Source of the DNA: Burkholderia savannae
GTDB taxonomy: Bacteria; Pseudomonadota; Gammaproteobacteria; Burkholderiales; Burkholderiaceae
Direction of reading: 5' to 3'
DNA length: 64,000 nucleotides
Assembly (NCBI RefSeq): GCF_001524445.2
Contig: NZ_CP013417.1
Span: 930,001-994,000 of the forward strand
Each line of letters begins with the position of its first letter. Position 1 is the first letter of the stretch. Positions 52,851 through 63,562 of this stretch are shown piece after piece. The notes under the pieces were generated by a model. The model did no database searches, was not told where the DNA came from, and saw nothing but the letters and a program-made list of their open reading frames with translations. Position numbers and translations under genes: made by a program.

Positions 52851-53933
52851 ATGGACGACGAACTCAATACCCGCCTGAAGCCTTTGCGCGAGCGCATCGA
52901 CGCGATCGATGCGCAGCTGATCGCGCTGCTGAACCAGCGCGCGGCGGTCGCGCTCGAGGTCGGCGAGGTCAAGAAGCACTTCAACGCGCCCGTGTTCCGG
53001 CCGGAGCGCGAGCAGCAGGTGATCACGCGCTTGCAGGACATGAGCGGCGGGCCGCTCGCGAGCGAGCACATCAGCGCGATCTGGCGCGAGATCATGGCGG
53101 CGAGCCGTGCGCTCGAGCAGACGATTCACGTCGCGTTCCTGGGGCCTGTCGGCACGTACAGCGAACAGGCGATGTTCGACTACTTCGGCCATTCGATCGA
53201 GGGGCTGCCTTGCCCGTCGATCGACGAAGTGTTCCGCTCGGTCGAGGCGGGCGCCGTGGCATTCGGCGTCGTGCCGGTCGAGAACTCGTCGGAAGGCGCG
53301 GTGTCGCGCACGCTCGATCTGCTGCTGCACACGCAGTTGCTGATCGGCGGCGAGCTGTCGCTGCCGATTCATCACAACCTGCTCACGCAGACGGGCACGC
53401 TCGACGGCGTGAAGCGTGTCTGCGCGCATGCGCAGGCGCTCGCTCAGTGCCAGCACTGGCTCGCCGCGAACGCGCCGCATCTCGAGCGGCAGGCCGTCTC
53501 GAGCAACGCGGAAGCCGCGCGCCTCGCGGCCGACGACGCGACGGTCGCCGCGATCGCGGGCGACCGCGCAGCGACGCACTACCGGCTGCAGATCGCGTAT
53601 GCGCTGATCCAGGACGATCCGCACAACCGCACGCGCTTCGCCGTGATCGGCAAGGAGCCGGCGGGGCAGAGCGGGCACGACCAGACGTCGCTCATCGTGT
53701 CGGTGAAGAACGAGCCGGGCGCGGTGTTCAAGCTGCTCGAGCCGCTCGCGCGGCACGGCGTGTCGATGACGCGCTTCGAATCGCGCCCGGCGCGGGTCGG
53801 CACGTGGGAGTATTACTTCTACATCGACATCGAAGGGCATCGCGACGACGACGCCGTCAAGGCCGCGCTCGCGGAGCTCGGCAAGAAGGCGGCATTCCTG
53901 AAGATTCTCGGTTCGTATCCGCGCGCGCGGTGA
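52851..53933 (+). CDS. pheA: Chorismate mutase/prephenate dehydratase (P-protein)
   Basis: 360 residues. An AroQ chorismate mutase domain covers about 1-90 (LRERIDAIDAQLIALLNQRA). The prephenate dehydratase domain (about 95-270) has AFLGPVGTYSEQA, PVENSSEGAVS and the catalytic NRTRFAVIG. An ACT domain (about 280-355) carries SLIVSVKNEPGAVFKLL and the Phe-binding ESRP, so feedback inhibition is expected. It makes phenylpyruvate from chorismate. It follows serC by 33 bases. Confidence 0.97.
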   Translation: MDDELNTRLKPLRERIDAIDAQLIALLNQRAAVALEVGEVKKHFNAPVFRPEREQQVITRLQDMSGGPLASEHISAIWREIMAASRALEQTIHVAFLGPVGTYSEQAMFDYFGHSIEGLPCPSIDEVFRSVEAGAVAFGVVPVENSSEGAVSRTLDLLLHTQLLIGGELSLPIHHNLLTQTGTLDGVKRVCAHAQALAQCQHWLAANAPHLERQAVSSNAEAARLAADDATVAAIAGDRAATHYRLQIAYALIQDDPHNRTRFAVIGKEPAGQSGHDQTSLIVSVKNEPGAVFKLLEPLARHGVSMTRFESRPARVGTWEYYFYIDIEGHRDDDAVKAALAELGKKAAFLKILGSYPRAR

Positions 53934-54152
53934 AGCGCATCGCGTTGCGTTGCGCGGGCCGGCGCGGCCTGCTTCGGCCGCATCGGCCGAAGCGGCGCGC
54001 GGCGGCAGGTTCACGGCTGAACGGCTTGCCGCAGCGAGGCGGCGCATGGCTCTTCGCGCTTGCGAATGTGCGGCGCGCCGGGCCGGCGGCCGTTCGATAT
54101 TGACCCTCGCGCGCCCGGGCCTGGCCCGGACGCGCGTTACTTGGCTCTCGTC
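53934..54152. other. Spacer between pheA and tyrA with a perfect hairpin
   Basis: 219 bases with no gene. A perfect inverted repeat at 53971-53993 (GCTTCGGCCG, 3-base loop, complement) lacks a T-run. In many relatives hisC lies between pheA and tyrA, but nothing like it is here. Confidence 0.5.
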
Positions 54153-56402
54153 GTGTCAGGCTTTTCTTTCGACAAACTGGTGATTTTCGGCGTCGGGCTG
54201 ATCGGCGGCTCGCTCGCGCTCGCGTTGCGCGAAGGCGCGTCGGGCGGCAGGCGCGAGGTGGTCGGCGTCGGCCGCTCGACGGCGTCGATCGAGCGCGCGC
54301 TCGCATTGCGCGTGATCGACCGCGCGGCGGCGCTCGACGACGACGCGCAACTGCGCGACGCGCTCGCGGGCGCGGATCTCGTGCTGCTCGCCGCGCCCGT
54401 CGCGCAGACGGGCGCGCTTCTTGCGCGGATCGCGCGGTTTCTCGACGCGTCGACGATCGTCACCGACGCGGGCAGCACGAAGTCGGACGTCGTCGCGGCC
54501 GCGCGCGCGGCGCTCGGCGCGCGGATCGGCCAGTTCGTGCCGGGCCACCCGATCGCGGGGCGCGAATCGAGCGGCGTCGACGCGGCGCTCGCCGATCTGT
54601 ACGTCGGCCGCAACGTCGTGCTGTGCGCATTGCCGGAGAACGCGCCGGACGCTCTCGCGCGGGTCGAAGCGATGTGGCGCGCGGCGCGCGCCGACGTGCG
54701 CGCGATGAGCGCCGAGCAGCACGACCGCGTGTTCGCGGCGGTGAGCCATCTGCCGCACGTGCTGTCGTTCGCGCTCGTCGAGCAGATTCTCGGCGAATCC
54801 GATGCCGAGCTGAAATTCTCGTACGCGGCGGGCGGCTTCCGCGACTTCACGCGCATCGCCGCGTCGAGCCCGGAAATGTGGCGCGACGTGTGTCTCGCGA
54901 ACCGCGCGGCGCTCCTCGACGAGCTCGACGCCTACACGCGCGTGCTCGCACGGCTGCGCGCGGCGATCGACGCGGGCGACGGCGCCGCGCTCGAAACCGT
55001 GTTCGCGCGCTCGCGCGCGGCGCGCTCGGCGTGGCGCGAGCGCGGCGCGAAACCCGCATCCGCTGTCCGTTCAGCTATCCCTGCAACAGGATTTCACATG
55101 GAACATCTCGATCTCGGCCCGTTCTCCCATGCGCAAGGCACGGTGCGCCTGCCCGGCTCGAAGAGCATCTCGAATCGCGTGCTGCTGCTCGCGGCGCTCG
55201 CGGAGGGCGAGACGACCGTCACGAACCTGCTCGATTCCGACGATACGCGCGTGATGCTCGACGCGTTGACGAAGCTCGGCGTGAAGCTGTCGCGCGACGG
55301 CGACACCTGCGTCGTCGGCGGCACGCGCGGCGCGTTCACCGCGAGAACCGCGGATCTCTTCCTCGGCAACGCGGGCACGGCGGTGCGGCCGCTGACGGCG
55401 GCGCTCGCGGTGAACGGCGGCGACTACCGGATTCACGGCGTGCCGCGGATGCACGAGCGTCCGATCGGCGATCTCGTCGACGGGCTGCGCCAGATCGGCG
55501 CGCGGATCGACTATGAAGGCAGCGAGGGCTTTCCGCCGCTCAGGATTCGGCCCGCGACGATCTCGGTCGACGCGCCGATCCGCGTGCGCGGCGACGTGTC
55601 GAGCCAGTTCCTGACCGCGCTCTTGATGACGCTGCCGCTCGTGAAGGCGAAGGACGGCGCAAGCATCGTCGAGATCGAGGGTGAGCTGATCTCGAAGCCG
55701 TACGTCGAGATCACGATCAAGCTGATGGCGCGCTTCGGCGTGACGGTCGAGCGCGACGGCTGGCAGCGCTTCACGGTGCCGTCGGGCGTGCGCTACCGGT
55801 CGCCCGGCGCGATCATGGTCGAGGGCGACGCATCGTCGGCGTCGTACTTCCTCGCGGCGGGTGCGCTGGGCGGCGGGCCGTTGCGCGTCGAGGGCGTCGG
55901 CCGCGCGAGCATCCAGGGCGACGTCGGCTTCGCGAATGCGCTGATGCAGATGGGCGCGAACGTGACGATGGGCGACGACTGGATCGAAGTGCGCGGCATC
56001 GGCCACGACCACGGCAGGCTCGCGCCGATCGACATGGATTTCAACCTGATTCCGGACGCCGCGATGACGATCGCGGTCGCCGCGCTCTTCGCCGACGGCG
56101 CGAGCACATTGCGCAACATCGGCAGCTGGCGCGTGAAGGAAACCGACCGGATCGCCGCGATGGCGACCGAGCTGCGCAAGGTCGGCGCGACGGTCGAGGA
56201 GGGCGCCGACTATCTCGTCGTGACGCCGCCCGCGCAGCTCACGCCGAACGCGGCGATCGACACCTACGACGACCACCGGATGGCGATGTGCTTCTCGCTC
56301 GTGAGCCTGGGCGGGGTGCCCGTGCGCATCAACGATCCGAAGTGCGTCGGCAAGACGTTCCCCGACTATTTCGACCGTTTCCTGGCGCTCGCGAAGGCGT
56401 GA
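54153..56402 (+). CDS. tyrA: Prephenate dehydrogenase and EPSP synthase in one open frame (TyrA-AroA)
   Basis: From the GTG at 54153 one uninterrupted frame of 749 codons covers both enzymes. Residues about 1-290 are TyrA: NAD-binding [16 protein letters not shown], the [12 protein letters not shown] segment and catalytic His regions [11 protein letters not shown] and [11 protein letters not shown]. From residue 316 begins a complete AroA. Such TyrA-AroA fusions are known in Pseudomonas at about this length. Here aroA keeps its own ATG and AGGA (55098), so two proteins could also be made. TyrA converts prephenate to hydroxyphenylpyruvate. No SD is seen before the GTG. Confidence 0.8.
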   Translation: MSGFSFDKLVIFGVGLIGGSLALALREGASGGRREVVGVGRSTASIERALALRVIDRAAALDDDAQLRDALAGADLVLLAAPVAQTGALLARIARFLDASTIVTDAGSTKSDVVAAARAALGARIGQFVPGHPIAGRESSGVDAALADLYVGRNVVLCALPENAPDALARVEAMWRAARADVRAMSAEQHDRVFAAVSHLPHVLSFALVEQILGESDAELKFSYAAGGFRDFTRIAASSPEMWRDVCLANRAALLDELDAYTRVLARLRAAIDAGDGAALETVFARSRAARSAWRERGAKPASAVRSAIPATGFHMEHLDLGPFSHAQGTVRLPGSKSISNRVLLLAALAEGETTVTNLLDSDDTRVMLDALTKLGVKLSRDGDTCVVGGTRGAFTARTADLFLGNAGTAVRPLTAALAVNGGDYRIHGVPRMHERPIGDLVDGLRQIGARIDYEGSEGFPPLRIRPATISVDAPIRVRGDVSSQFLTALLMTLPLVKAKDGASIVEIEGELISKPYVEITIKLMARFGVTVERDGWQRFTVPSGVRYRSPGAIMVEGDASSASYFLAAGALGGGPLRVEGVGRASIQGDVGFANALMQMGANVTMGDDWIEVRGIGHDHGRLAPIDMDFNLIPDAAMTIAVAALFADGASTLRNIGSWRVKETDRIAAMATELRKVGATVEEGADYLVVTPPAQLTPNAAIDTYDDHRMAMCFSLVSLGGVPVRINDPKCVGKTFPDYFDRFLALAKA
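55098..56402 (+). CDS. aroA: EPSP synthase, probable internal start within the TyrA-AroA frame
   Basis: 434 residues from the ATG at 55098 ([20 protein letters not shown]), the usual length of a free-standing EPSP synthase. AGGA lies six bases upstream. The active-site blocks are complete: [50 protein letters not shown], the [17 protein letters not shown] block and the C-terminal [19 protein letters not shown]. It joins shikimate 3-phosphate and PEP to make EPSP. The frame upstream (TyrA) has no stop before this ATG. Confidence 0.9.
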   Translation: MEHLDLGPFSHAQGTVRLPGSKSISNRVLLLAALAEGETTVTNLLDSDDTRVMLDALTKLGVKLSRDGDTCVVGGTRGAFTARTADLFLGNAGTAVRPLTAALAVNGGDYRIHGVPRMHERPIGDLVDGLRQIGARIDYEGSEGFPPLRIRPATISVDAPIRVRGDVSSQFLTALLMTLPLVKAKDGASIVEIEGELISKPYVEITIKLMARFGVTVERDGWQRFTVPSGVRYRSPGAIMVEGDASSASYFLAAGALGGGPLRVEGVGRASIQGDVGFANALMQMGANVTMGDDWIEVRGIGHDHGRLAPIDMDFNLIPDAAMTIAVAALFADGASTLRNIGSWRVKETDRIAAMATELRKVGATVEEGADYLVVTPPAQLTPNAAIDTYDDHRMAMCFSLVSLGGVPVRINDPKCVGKTFPDYFDRFLALAKA

Positions 56403-56418
56403 CGCCCGTATTGACCCG

Positions 56419-57105
56419 ATGAAATCGACTCGACCTTTTCACCCGACCCCAGTTATCACGATCGACGGCCCGACGGCATCCGGCAAGGGCACCGTCGCGG
56501 CGCTCGTCGCCGCGCACCTCGGTTTTCACCTGCTCGACAGCGGCGCGTTGTACCGGCTCGCGGCGCTCGCGAGCATCCGCTATCAGGTCGAGCCCGACGA
56601 CGTCGACGCGCTTGCAAAGCTGGTCGACGGCCTCCACATCACGTTCCGCGAGGGTTGCGCGCAGCTCGACGGCGTCGACGTGTCCGACGCGATCCGCGCG
56701 GAGGCGGTCGGCAACCGGGCGTCGGCGATCGCCGTCCACGCGCCCGTGCGCGCGGCGCTCGTCGCGCGGCAGCGCGCGTTTCGCAAGACCCCCGGGCTCG
56801 TCGCGGACGGCCGAGACATGGGGACCGTGATCTTCCCGGACGCGGTGCTGAAGGTGTTCCTGACGGCAAGCGTTGAGGCGCGCGCCGCGCGCCGGCATAA
56901 GCAATTGATGCAAAAAGGTTTTTCTGCTAATATGAATAACTTGCTCCAGGATTTGCGCGAACGCGACGCGCGCGACAGCAATCGCGCCGCCGCGCCGCTC
57001 AAGCCTGCGGCAGACGCCAAGCCCCTCGACACGTCGGCCTTGACGATCGAGCAATCGGTCGCACAGGTGCTCGCGTGGTATCGGGAGCTCGGCCAGCCCG
57101 CCTGA
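56419..57105 (+). CDS. cmk: Cytidylate kinase
   Basis: 228 residues. The P-loop [15 protein letters not shown] (residues about 13-27), [28 protein letters not shown] and the C-terminal [16 protein letters not shown] match Cmk, which phosphorylates CMP and dCMP. It starts 16 bases after aroA and precedes rpsA, as is usual. Confidence 0.96.
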   Translation: MKSTRPFHPTPVITIDGPTASGKGTVAALVAAHLGFHLLDSGALYRLAALASIRYQVEPDDVDALAKLVDGLHITFREGCAQLDGVDVSDAIRAEAVGNRASAIAVHAPVRAALVARQRAFRKTPGLVADGRDMGTVIFPDAVLKVFLTASVEARAARRHKQLMQKGFSANMNNLLQDLRERDARDSNRAAAPLKPAADAKPLDTSALTIEQSVAQVLAWYRELGQPA

Positions 57106-57247
57106 TCGGGGGCGAAAGCGCAGTAGGTGCTTCGCGCGTCGCGCGAAGCGTGTGTTAAACCCTTACCCCGTGTGGATTCGCGGGCGCGTCGCCAGCCGTT
57201 GCGGCCGGCGCGGGCGGTAGAGCGAAACCACGCACAAACCGATTTTT

Positions 57248-58960
57248 ATGTCCGACCTGCAAACCTCCAACCCGAATACCGAATCCTTCGCGGCTCTGTT
57301 CGAAGAGTCGCTGACCCGCCAAGACATGCGCGCCGGCGAAGTGATCTCCGCCGAAGTCGTGCGTGTCGACCACAACTTCGTGGTCGTCAATGCCGGTCTC
57401 AAGTCCGAGGCCTACATTCCGATCGAGGAATTCCTGAACGATCAGGGCGAGGTTGAGGTTCAGGCGGGCGATTTCGTTTCCGTCGCGATCGACGCGCTGG
57501 AAAACGGCTACGGCGACACGATCCTGTCGCGCGACAAGGCGAAGCGTCTCGCTTCGTGGCTGTCGCTGGAAAAGGCTCTCGACAACAACGAACTCGTGAC
57601 CGGCACGATCACGGGCAAGGTCAAGGGCGGCATGACCGTGATGGTCAACGGCATCCGCGCGTTCCTGCCGGGTTCGCTCGTCGACACGCGTCCCGTCAAG
57701 GACACGACCCCGTACGAAGGCAAGACGCTCGAGTTCCGCGTGATCAAGCTCGACCGCAAGCGTAACAACGTCGTGCTGTCGCGCCGCGCGGTGATCGAAG
57801 CCACGCAAGGCGAAGAGCGCGCGAAGCTGCTCGAGACGCTGAAGGAAGGCGCGATCGTCAACGGCGTGGTCAAGAACATCACCGACTACGGCGCATTCGT
57901 CGACCTCGGCGGCATCGACGGCCTGCTGCACATCACCGACATCGCATGGCGCCGCGTGCGTCACCCGAGCGAGGTTCTGTCGGTCGGCCAGGAAGTCACC
58001 GCGAAGATCCTCAAGTTCGACCAAGAGAAGAACCGCGTCTCGCTCGGCATCAAGCAGCTCGGCGACGATCCGTGGGAAGGCATCTCGCGCCGCTACCCGT
58101 CGGGCACGCGCCTGTTCGGCAAGGTCACGAACATCACCGACTACGGCGCGTTCGTCGAAGTGGAATCGGGCATCGAAGGCCTCGTCCACGTGTCGGAAAT
58201 GGACTGGACCAACAAGAACGTCGCTCCGTCGAAGGTCGTTCAGCTCGGCGACGAAGTCGAAGTCATGGTCCTCGAGATCGACGAAGACCGTCGTCGTATC
58301 AGCCTCGGCATGAAGCAGTGCAAGCCGAATCCGTGGGATGACTTCAGCCGCAACTTCAAGAAGGGCGACAAGATCACGGGCGCGATCAAGTCGATCACCG
58401 ACTTCGGCGTGTTCATCGGTCTGCCGGGCGGCATCGACGGCCTCGTCCACCTGTCGGACCTGTCGTGGAGCGAAGCTGGCGAAGAAGCGGTTCGCAAGTA
58501 CAAGAAGGGCGACGAAGTCGAGGCGATCGTGCTCGGCATCGACGTCGAGAAGGAGCGCATCTCGCTCGGCATCAAGCAGCTCGAAGGCGATCCGTTCAGC
58601 AACTACGTCGCGATGAACGACAAGGGCTCGATCGTCGACGGCGTCGTGAAGTCGGTCGATGCGAAGGGCGCGGTCATCACGCTCACGCCGGACGTCGAAG
58701 GCTACCTGCGTGCGTCGGAAATCTCGCAGGATCGCGTCGAAGACGCACGCAACGTGCTGAAGGAAGGCGACAAGGTCAACGCGATGGTGATCAACATCGA
58801 TCGCAAGTCGCGCGGCATCAACCTGTCGATCAAGGCGAAGGATTCGGCCGAGCAGCAGGAAGCGATGCGCGGCCTGCAAGCCGATTCGAGCGCCGCTGCG
58901 ACGGGCACGACCAACCTCGGCGCGCTGCTGAAGGCGAAGCTCGACGGCCAGAACCAGTAA
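57248..58960 (+). CDS. rpsA: 30S ribosomal protein S1
   Basis: 570 residues with six S1/OB domains (repeated [23 protein letters not shown] segments). It binds mRNA and helps the ribosome load onto weak or structured leaders. The 142-base gap after cmk is a likely site for its own promoter and autoregulation, though no element is identified. Codon choice is milder than in the flanking genes, as expected for high expression. Confidence 0.98.
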   Translation: MSDLQTSNPNTESFAALFEESLTRQDMRAGEVISAEVVRVDHNFVVVNAGLKSEAYIPIEEFLNDQGEVEVQAGDFVSVAIDALENGYGDTILSRDKAKRLASWLSLEKALDNNELVTGTITGKVKGGMTVMVNGIRAFLPGSLVDTRPVKDTTPYEGKTLEFRVIKLDRKRNNVVLSRRAVIEATQGEERAKLLETLKEGAIVNGVVKNITDYGAFVDLGGIDGLLHITDIAWRRVRHPSEVLSVGQEVTAKILKFDQEKNRVSLGIKQLGDDPWEGISRRYPSGTRLFGKVTNITDYGAFVEVESGIEGLVHVSEMDWTNKNVAPSKVVQLGDEVEVMVLEIDEDRRRISLGMKQCKPNPWDDFSRNFKKGDKITGAIKSITDFGVFIGLPGGIDGLVHLSDLSWSEAGEEAVRKYKKGDEVEAIVLGIDVEKERISLGIKQLEGDPFSNYVAMNDKGSIVDGVVKSVDAKGAVITLTPDVEGYLRASEISQDRVEDARNVLKEGDKVNAMVINIDRKSRGINLSIKAKDSAEQQEAMRGLQADSSAAATGTTNLGALLKAKLDGQNQ

Positions 58961-58982
58961 GCCTCGCGAGGTCTGCTGAAGT

Positions 58983-59306
58983 ATGACCAAATCCGAGTTG
59001 GTCGCCCAGCTGGCATCGCGATTTCCGCAGCTCGTGTTGAAGGATGCGGATTTCGCGGTGAAAACGATGCTCGATGCGATGTCCGACGCCTTGTCGAAAG
59101 GGCATCGCATCGAAATTCGCGGCTTCGGCAGCTTCGGTCTGAACCGCCGTCCGGCGCGCGTCGGACGCAATCCGAAGTCGGGCGAGAAAGTGCAGGTGCC
59201 TGAGAAGTACGTGCCGCACTTCAAGCCCGGCAAGGAATTGCGCGAGCGCGTCGACGGCCGTGCCGGCGAGCCGTTGAAGAACGACGAGCCGGAAAGCGGC
59301 GAGTGA
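58983..59306 (+). CDS. ihfB: Integration host factor beta subunit
   Basis: 107 residues. [40 protein letters not shown] followed by [20 protein letters not shown] match IhfB, including the DNA-intercalating Pro in the beta-arm. It bends DNA with IhfA. The C-terminus is about 10 residues longer than in E. coli. It follows rpsA by 22 bases and ends in a strong terminator. Confidence 0.96.
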   Translation: MTKSELVAQLASRFPQLVLKDADFAVKTMLDAMSDALSKGHRIEIRGFGSFGLNRRPARVGRNPKSGEKVQVPEKYVPHFKPGKELRERVDGRAGEPLKNDEPESGE

Positions 59307-59347
59307 CGGTTCCGCCGCGGTCGATGCCGAACCAGCATGGCTGAAAG

Positions 59348-59375
59348 AAAGCGCCCCTCGCGGGCGCTTTTTCTT
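59348..59375 (+). terminator. Rho-independent terminator after ihfB
   Basis: AAAGCGCCC and GGGCGCTTT around a short loop, followed by TTCTTT, about 40 bases after the ihfB stop. Confidence 0.85.
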
Positions 59376-59528
59376 TGGCGCGCCGCGCGCGTTTCGCGAA
59401 GCGTGTCAAGCGCCGGCACAAGCGATTCACGAAGCGCGAAACGCTTCCTTTACAATACGGGGCGCCTGAAGCGCTGCGAAGGGGAGTCGCACGCGCTGCC
59501 GAACAATCTCAGTCAAAGAGAGGGAGTC

Positions 59529-59822
59529 ATGAAGTTCATCGTCTGGTTGATCCGTGTGCTGGTGTTCGTGCTGCTGCTGGTGCTTGCGCTGGCCAATACG
59601 CAAAGCGCCACGCTGAATTTTCTAGCCGGGTACAACTGGCAGGCTCCGCTGATCCTGATCGGCCTCGCGTTCTTCGGCGTCGGGCTGATCGCGGGTTTGT
59701 TGTCTGCGCTGCCCGCGATTTTCCGGATGCGGATGGAGAACGGCCGCCTGAAGCGCGACTTGCGCGCTGTGCGCGAGAACCCGGCCGTCGTCGACCAGCC
59801 GCCGATGCCGCCCGTCATTTAA
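59529..59822 (+). CDS. lapA: LapA-domain inner-membrane protein
   Basis: 97 residues with two membrane segments (WLIRVLVFVLLLVLALANTQ and PLILIGLAFFGVGLIAGLLS) and a short basic cytoplasmic tail with RMRMENGRLKRDLRAV. This is the LapA/YciS family, paired with LapB in LPS assembly control. GAGAGGGAG precedes the ATG. lapB starts 52 bases downstream. Confidence 0.9.
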   Translation: MKFIVWLIRVLVFVLLLVLALANTQSATLNFLAGYNWQAPLILIGLAFFGVGLIAGLLSALPAIFRMRMENGRLKRDLRAVRENPAVVDQPPMPPVI

Positions 59823-59874
59823 CGATGCCGACGCCGTGCACGATGCGCGGCCCAGGTTTTTTTCGACACGTCGC

Positions 59875-61044
59875 ATGGATCTCGATTTCTGGTGGCTGCT
59901 CGCCATTCCCGTTGCGTTCGCGCTCGGCTGGATGGCGTCGCGCTACGACCTCAACAAGCTGCTGTCCGAGAGCGCGAATCTGCCGCGTTCGTATTTCCGC
60001 GGCCTGAACTTCCTGCTGAACGAACAGCCGGATAAAGCCATCGACGCGTTCATCGAAGTCGCGAAGCTCGATCCCGAAACGGTCGAGCTGCACTTCGCGC
60101 TTGGCAACCTGTTTCGCCGTCGAGGCGAGACGGACCGCGCGATTCGCGTCCATCAGAACCTGCTGAGCCGCAACGATCTGCCCGTGAACGAGCGCGATCA
60201 CGCGCTCTTCGAACTCGGGCAGGATTTCCTGAAGGCGGGCCTGCTCGACCGCGCGGAAGAGGCGTTCCACAAGCTCTCCGAAGGCGACTACGCGCTCGAC
60301 GCGCAGCGCGCGCTCCTCACGATCTATGAGATCGAAAAGGACTGGAACAAGTCGATCGACACCGCGACGCGAATCGAATCGATGGGCGCGCCGCGCCTTG
60401 CGACGGAGATCTCGCAATTCCATTGCGAGCTCGCGCAGGACGCGCTGCTGCGCAAGAACGCCGAACTCGCGGCCGGGCATCTGCGCGACGCGCTCGCGGT
60501 GAATCCGCAGAACGCGCGTGCGACGATCCTGTCGGGCGACGCTGCCGCCGCAGCGAGCGACCATCTCGCGGCGATCGAGCACTGGCGCCGGATCGAGACG
60601 CAGAATCCCGCGTACCTGCCGCTCGTCGCCGACAAGCTGATGAAATCCTACGTGGCGCTCGATCGGGCGGCCGACGGCGCCGATCTGCTGACGGACTACG
60701 CGCGGCGCTATCCGTCGAACGATCTGCTCGACGTCGTCTATCAGTACGTCGCGCAGATGCGCGGCAACGGCGCCGCGCACGCGCTCGCGCGCTCGCAGAT
60801 GGAAAAGGCGCCGAATCTGTCCGGCATGCTGCACTTGCTCGATGCGCAGATCGCCGCGGCCGACGAGCCCCGCCGCGCCGAGCTCGAAATGATGCGCACG
60901 CTCGTCAAGCAGCGCACCAAAAATTTGCCACGATATACATGCCAGAATTGCGGTTTCCGGGCGCGCCTCTTCTATTGGCAGTGCCCCGGATGCAGCGGAT
61001 GGGAAACCTATGCGCCGCGGCGCGTCGAGCCCGCCGTTGCGTAG
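59875..61044 (+). CDS. lapB: LapB (YciM), LPS assembly and LpxC-degradation adaptor
   Basis: 389 residues from the ATG at 59875 (MDLDFWWLLAIPVAFALGWM), exactly the length of E. coli LapB. An N-terminal membrane anchor is followed by TPR repeats (about 30-330) and a C-terminal rubredoxin-like zinc domain YTCQNCGF...WQCPGCSGWETY. LapB brings LpxC to FtsH for degradation and so limits lipid A synthesis. An upstream in-frame start at 59836 lacks the family N-terminus. Confidence 0.95.
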   Translation: MDLDFWWLLAIPVAFALGWMASRYDLNKLLSESANLPRSYFRGLNFLLNEQPDKAIDAFIEVAKLDPETVELHFALGNLFRRRGETDRAIRVHQNLLSRNDLPVNERDHALFELGQDFLKAGLLDRAEEAFHKLSEGDYALDAQRALLTIYEIEKDWNKSIDTATRIESMGAPRLATEISQFHCELAQDALLRKNAELAAGHLRDALAVNPQNARATILSGDAAAAASDHLAAIEHWRRIETQNPAYLPLVADKLMKSYVALDRAADGADLLTDYARRYPSNDLLDVVYQYVAQMRGNGAAHALARSQMEKAPNLSGMLHLLDAQIAAADEPRRAELEMMRTLVKQRTKNLPRYTCQNCGFRARLFYWQCPGCSGWETYAPRRVEPAVA

Positions 61045-61145
61045 CGGGGCAGTAATGGGGCAGGCCGCGCCAGCCGGCGTGACATCGCCGGCGCGGGCCT
61101 GAACCGGGCGGACGCCGTCCGCTCGAGCGAATCATCGGAATACTT

Positions 61146-62549
61146 ATGAAGATCACCATCATCGGCACGGGCTATGTGGGCCTCGTCACCGGCGCGTGTC
61201 TCGCCGAGATCGGCCACGACGTGTTCTGTCTCGACGTCGATCCCCGCAAGATCGACATCCTGAACAACGGCGGCATGCCGATTCACGAGCCCGGGCTGCA
61301 GGAAATCATCGCGCGCACGCGCGCCGCGGGCCGCATCACGTTTTCGACGGACGTCGAGGCGAGCGTCGCGCACGGCGAGATCCAGTTCATCGCGGTCGGC
61401 ACGCCGCCCGACGAGGACGGCTCCGCCGATCTTCAATACGTGCTCGAGGCGGCGCGCAACATCGGCCGTCACATGGCGGGCTACAAGGTGATCGTCGACA
61501 AATCGACGGTGCCCGTCGGCACCGCGCAGCGCGTGCGCGCCGTGATCGACGAGGCGCTTGCCGCGCGCGGCCTTGCCGGCAGCGCCGGGCATCGCTTCTC
61601 GGTCGTGTCGAACCCCGAGTTCCTGAAGGAGGGCGCGGCCGTCGACGATTTCATGCGGCCCGACCGGATCATCATCGGCGTCGACGACGACGAAGCGGGC
61701 GCGATCGCCCGCGAGAAGATGAAAAAGCTCTACGCGCCGTTCAACCGCAATCACGAGCGGACGATTTACATGGACGTGCGCTCGGCCGAATTCGCGAAGT
61801 ACGCGGCGAATGCGATGCTCGCGACGCGCATCTCGTTCATGAACGAGATGTCGAATCTCGCGGATCGCGTCGGCGCCGACATCGAGGCGGTGCGGCGCGG
61901 GATCGGCTCCGATCCGCGGATCGGCTATCACTTCCTGTACGCGGGCGTCGGCTACGGCGGCTCGTGCTTCCCGAAGGACGTGCAAGCGCTCATCCGCACC
62001 GCGAGCGAAAACGGCCAGCCGCTCAAGATCCTCGAGGCGGTGGAGGAAGTGAACCACGCGCAGAAGAACGTGCTGCTCGGCAAGATCGAGCAGCGTTACG
62101 GCGCCGATCTGACGGGCCGCACGTTCGCCGTCTGGGGGCTCGCGTTCAAGCCGAACACCGACGACATGCGCGAAGCGCCGAGCCGGCGCCTGATCGCGTC
62201 GCTGCTCGCGCGCGGCGCGACGGTGCGCGCGTACGATCCGGTCGCGATCGACGAGGCGCGGCGCGTGTTCGCGCTCGACCTGCACGATGCGCCCGACGCG
62301 CTCGCGCGGATCGCGTTCGTCGACTCGGCCGACGATGCGCTCGCAGGCGCGGACGCGCTCGTCATCGTCACCGAATGGAAGGAATTCAAGAGCCCGGATT
62401 TCTCGCATCTGAAGGCGGTGCTGAAGGCGCCCGCGATCTTCGACGGCCGCAACCTGTACGAACCCGATGCGATGGCCGAACTCGGCATCGATTACCACGC
62501 GATTGGACGCCCCTATGTCGAGCCCGTCTCTTCCTCCGCGCGCGGATAA
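61146..62549 (+). CDS. ugd: UDP-glucose 6-dehydrogenase
   Basis: 467 residues. [20 protein letters not shown] (NAD-binding), [20 protein letters not shown], the catalytic Cys in [14 protein letters not shown] and [17 protein letters not shown] are diagnostic. It makes UDP-glucuronate, the precursor of the aminoarabinose added to lipid A, an essential modification in Burkholderia, and of exopolysaccharide. Its 3' end overlaps rfaE by 35 bases. Confidence 0.97.
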   Translation: MKITIIGTGYVGLVTGACLAEIGHDVFCLDVDPRKIDILNNGGMPIHEPGLQEIIARTRAAGRITFSTDVEASVAHGEIQFIAVGTPPDEDGSADLQYVLEAARNIGRHMAGYKVIVDKSTVPVGTAQRVRAVIDEALAARGLAGSAGHRFSVVSNPEFLKEGAAVDDFMRPDRIIIGVDDDEAGAIAREKMKKLYAPFNRNHERTIYMDVRSAEFAKYAANAMLATRISFMNEMSNLADRVGADIEAVRRGIGSDPRIGYHFLYAGVGYGGSCFPKDVQALIRTASENGQPLKILEAVEEVNHAQKNVLLGKIEQRYGADLTGRTFAVWGLAFKPNTDDMREAPSRRLIASLLARGATVRAYDPVAIDEARRVFALDLHDAPDALARIAFVDSADDALAGADALVIVTEWKEFKSPDFSHLKAVLKAPAIFDGRNLYEPDAMAELGIDYHAIGRPYVEPVSSSARG

Positions 62550-63504
62550 GCGCGCGCCGCTCGCCGCCTCGGCGAGCGGCGTGCCGCGCGAGCAGATTGC
62601 GAAATCGCGCGTGCTCGTGGTCGGCGACGTGATGCTCGACCGCTACTGGTTCGGCAACGTCAACCGGATCTCGCCCGAGGCGCCCGTCCCCGTCGTGCAC
62701 GTGCAGCGGCAGGAGGAGCGGTTGGGCGGCGCGGCGAACGTGGCGCGCAACGCGGTGACGCTCGGCGGCCAGGCAGGCCTTCTGTGCGTCGTCGGCGGCG
62801 ACGAGCCGGGCGAGCGGCTCGTCGAGCTGCTCGGCGAAAGCGGCGTGACGCCGTATCTCGAGCGCGATCCGTCGCTGCCGACGACGATCAAGCTGCGCGT
62901 GCTCGCGCAGCAGCAGCAATTGCTGCGCGTCGACTTCGAGGCGGCGCCGACGCACGAAGTGCTGCTCGCGGGGCTCGCGCGCTTCGACGCGCTGCTGCCT
63001 TCGTACGACGTCGTGCTGATGTCGGACTACGCGAAGGGCGGGCTCACGCACGTGACGACGATGATCGCGAAGGCGCGCGCGGCGGGCAAGCCCGTGCTCG
63101 TCGATCCGAAGGGCGCCGATTGGGCGCGCTATCGCGGCGCGTCGCTGATCACGCCGAACCGCGCGGAGCTGCGCGAAGTTGTCGGGCAGTGGACGTCCGA
63201 GGACGACCTGCACGCGCGCGTGACGAAGCTGCGCGCCGAGCTCGCGCTCGACGCGCTGCTGCTCACGCGCTCGGAGGAGGGGATGACGCTCTTCTCGAAC
63301 GACGGCGAGCTGCACGTGAGCGCGCTTGCGCGCGAGGTGTACGATGTGTCGGGCGCGGGCGACACGGTGATCGCGACCGTCGCGACGATGCTCGGCGCGG
63401 GGCTGCCGCTCGTCGAGGCGGTCGTGCTCGCGAATCGCGCGGCGGGCATCGTGGTCGGCAAGCTCGGCACCGCGACCGTCGAGTACGACGAACTGTTTCA
63501 TTGA
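62515..63504 (+). CDS. rfaE: D-glycero-beta-D-manno-heptose 7-phosphate kinase
   Basis: 329 residues, PfkB ribokinase fold: [36 protein letters not shown] and the C-terminal [20 protein letters not shown] with the catalytic Asp and anion hole. The downstream adenylyltransferase domain of HldE is absent, so this is the free-standing kinase (HldA/RfaE1). The start at 62515 overlaps ugd; a GTG further in is an alternative. It acts before rfaD in ADP-heptose synthesis. Confidence 0.93.
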   Translation: MSSPSLPPRADKRAPLAASASGVPREQIAKSRVLVVGDVMLDRYWFGNVNRISPEAPVPVVHVQRQEERLGGAANVARNAVTLGGQAGLLCVVGGDEPGERLVELLGESGVTPYLERDPSLPTTIKLRVLAQQQQLLRVDFEAAPTHEVLLAGLARFDALLPSYDVVLMSDYAKGGLTHVTTMIAKARAAGKPVLVDPKGADWARYRGASLITPNRAELREVVGQWTSEDDLHARVTKLRAELALDALLLTRSEEGMTLFSNDGELHVSALAREVYDVSGAGDTVIATVATMLGAGLPLVEAVVLANRAAGIVVGKLGTATVEYDELFH

Positions 63505-63562
63505 ACGGCGCATGGCGCGCGCTGCCGCGCGCCGTGTGCCCATTTTCATCGGTAGGACGATC

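Noticed and set aside
47901..54047. A 2048-codon minus-strand open frame across gyrA, serC and pheA
   Set aside because: It is antisense to several certain genes. Its length reflects codon bias, not coding.
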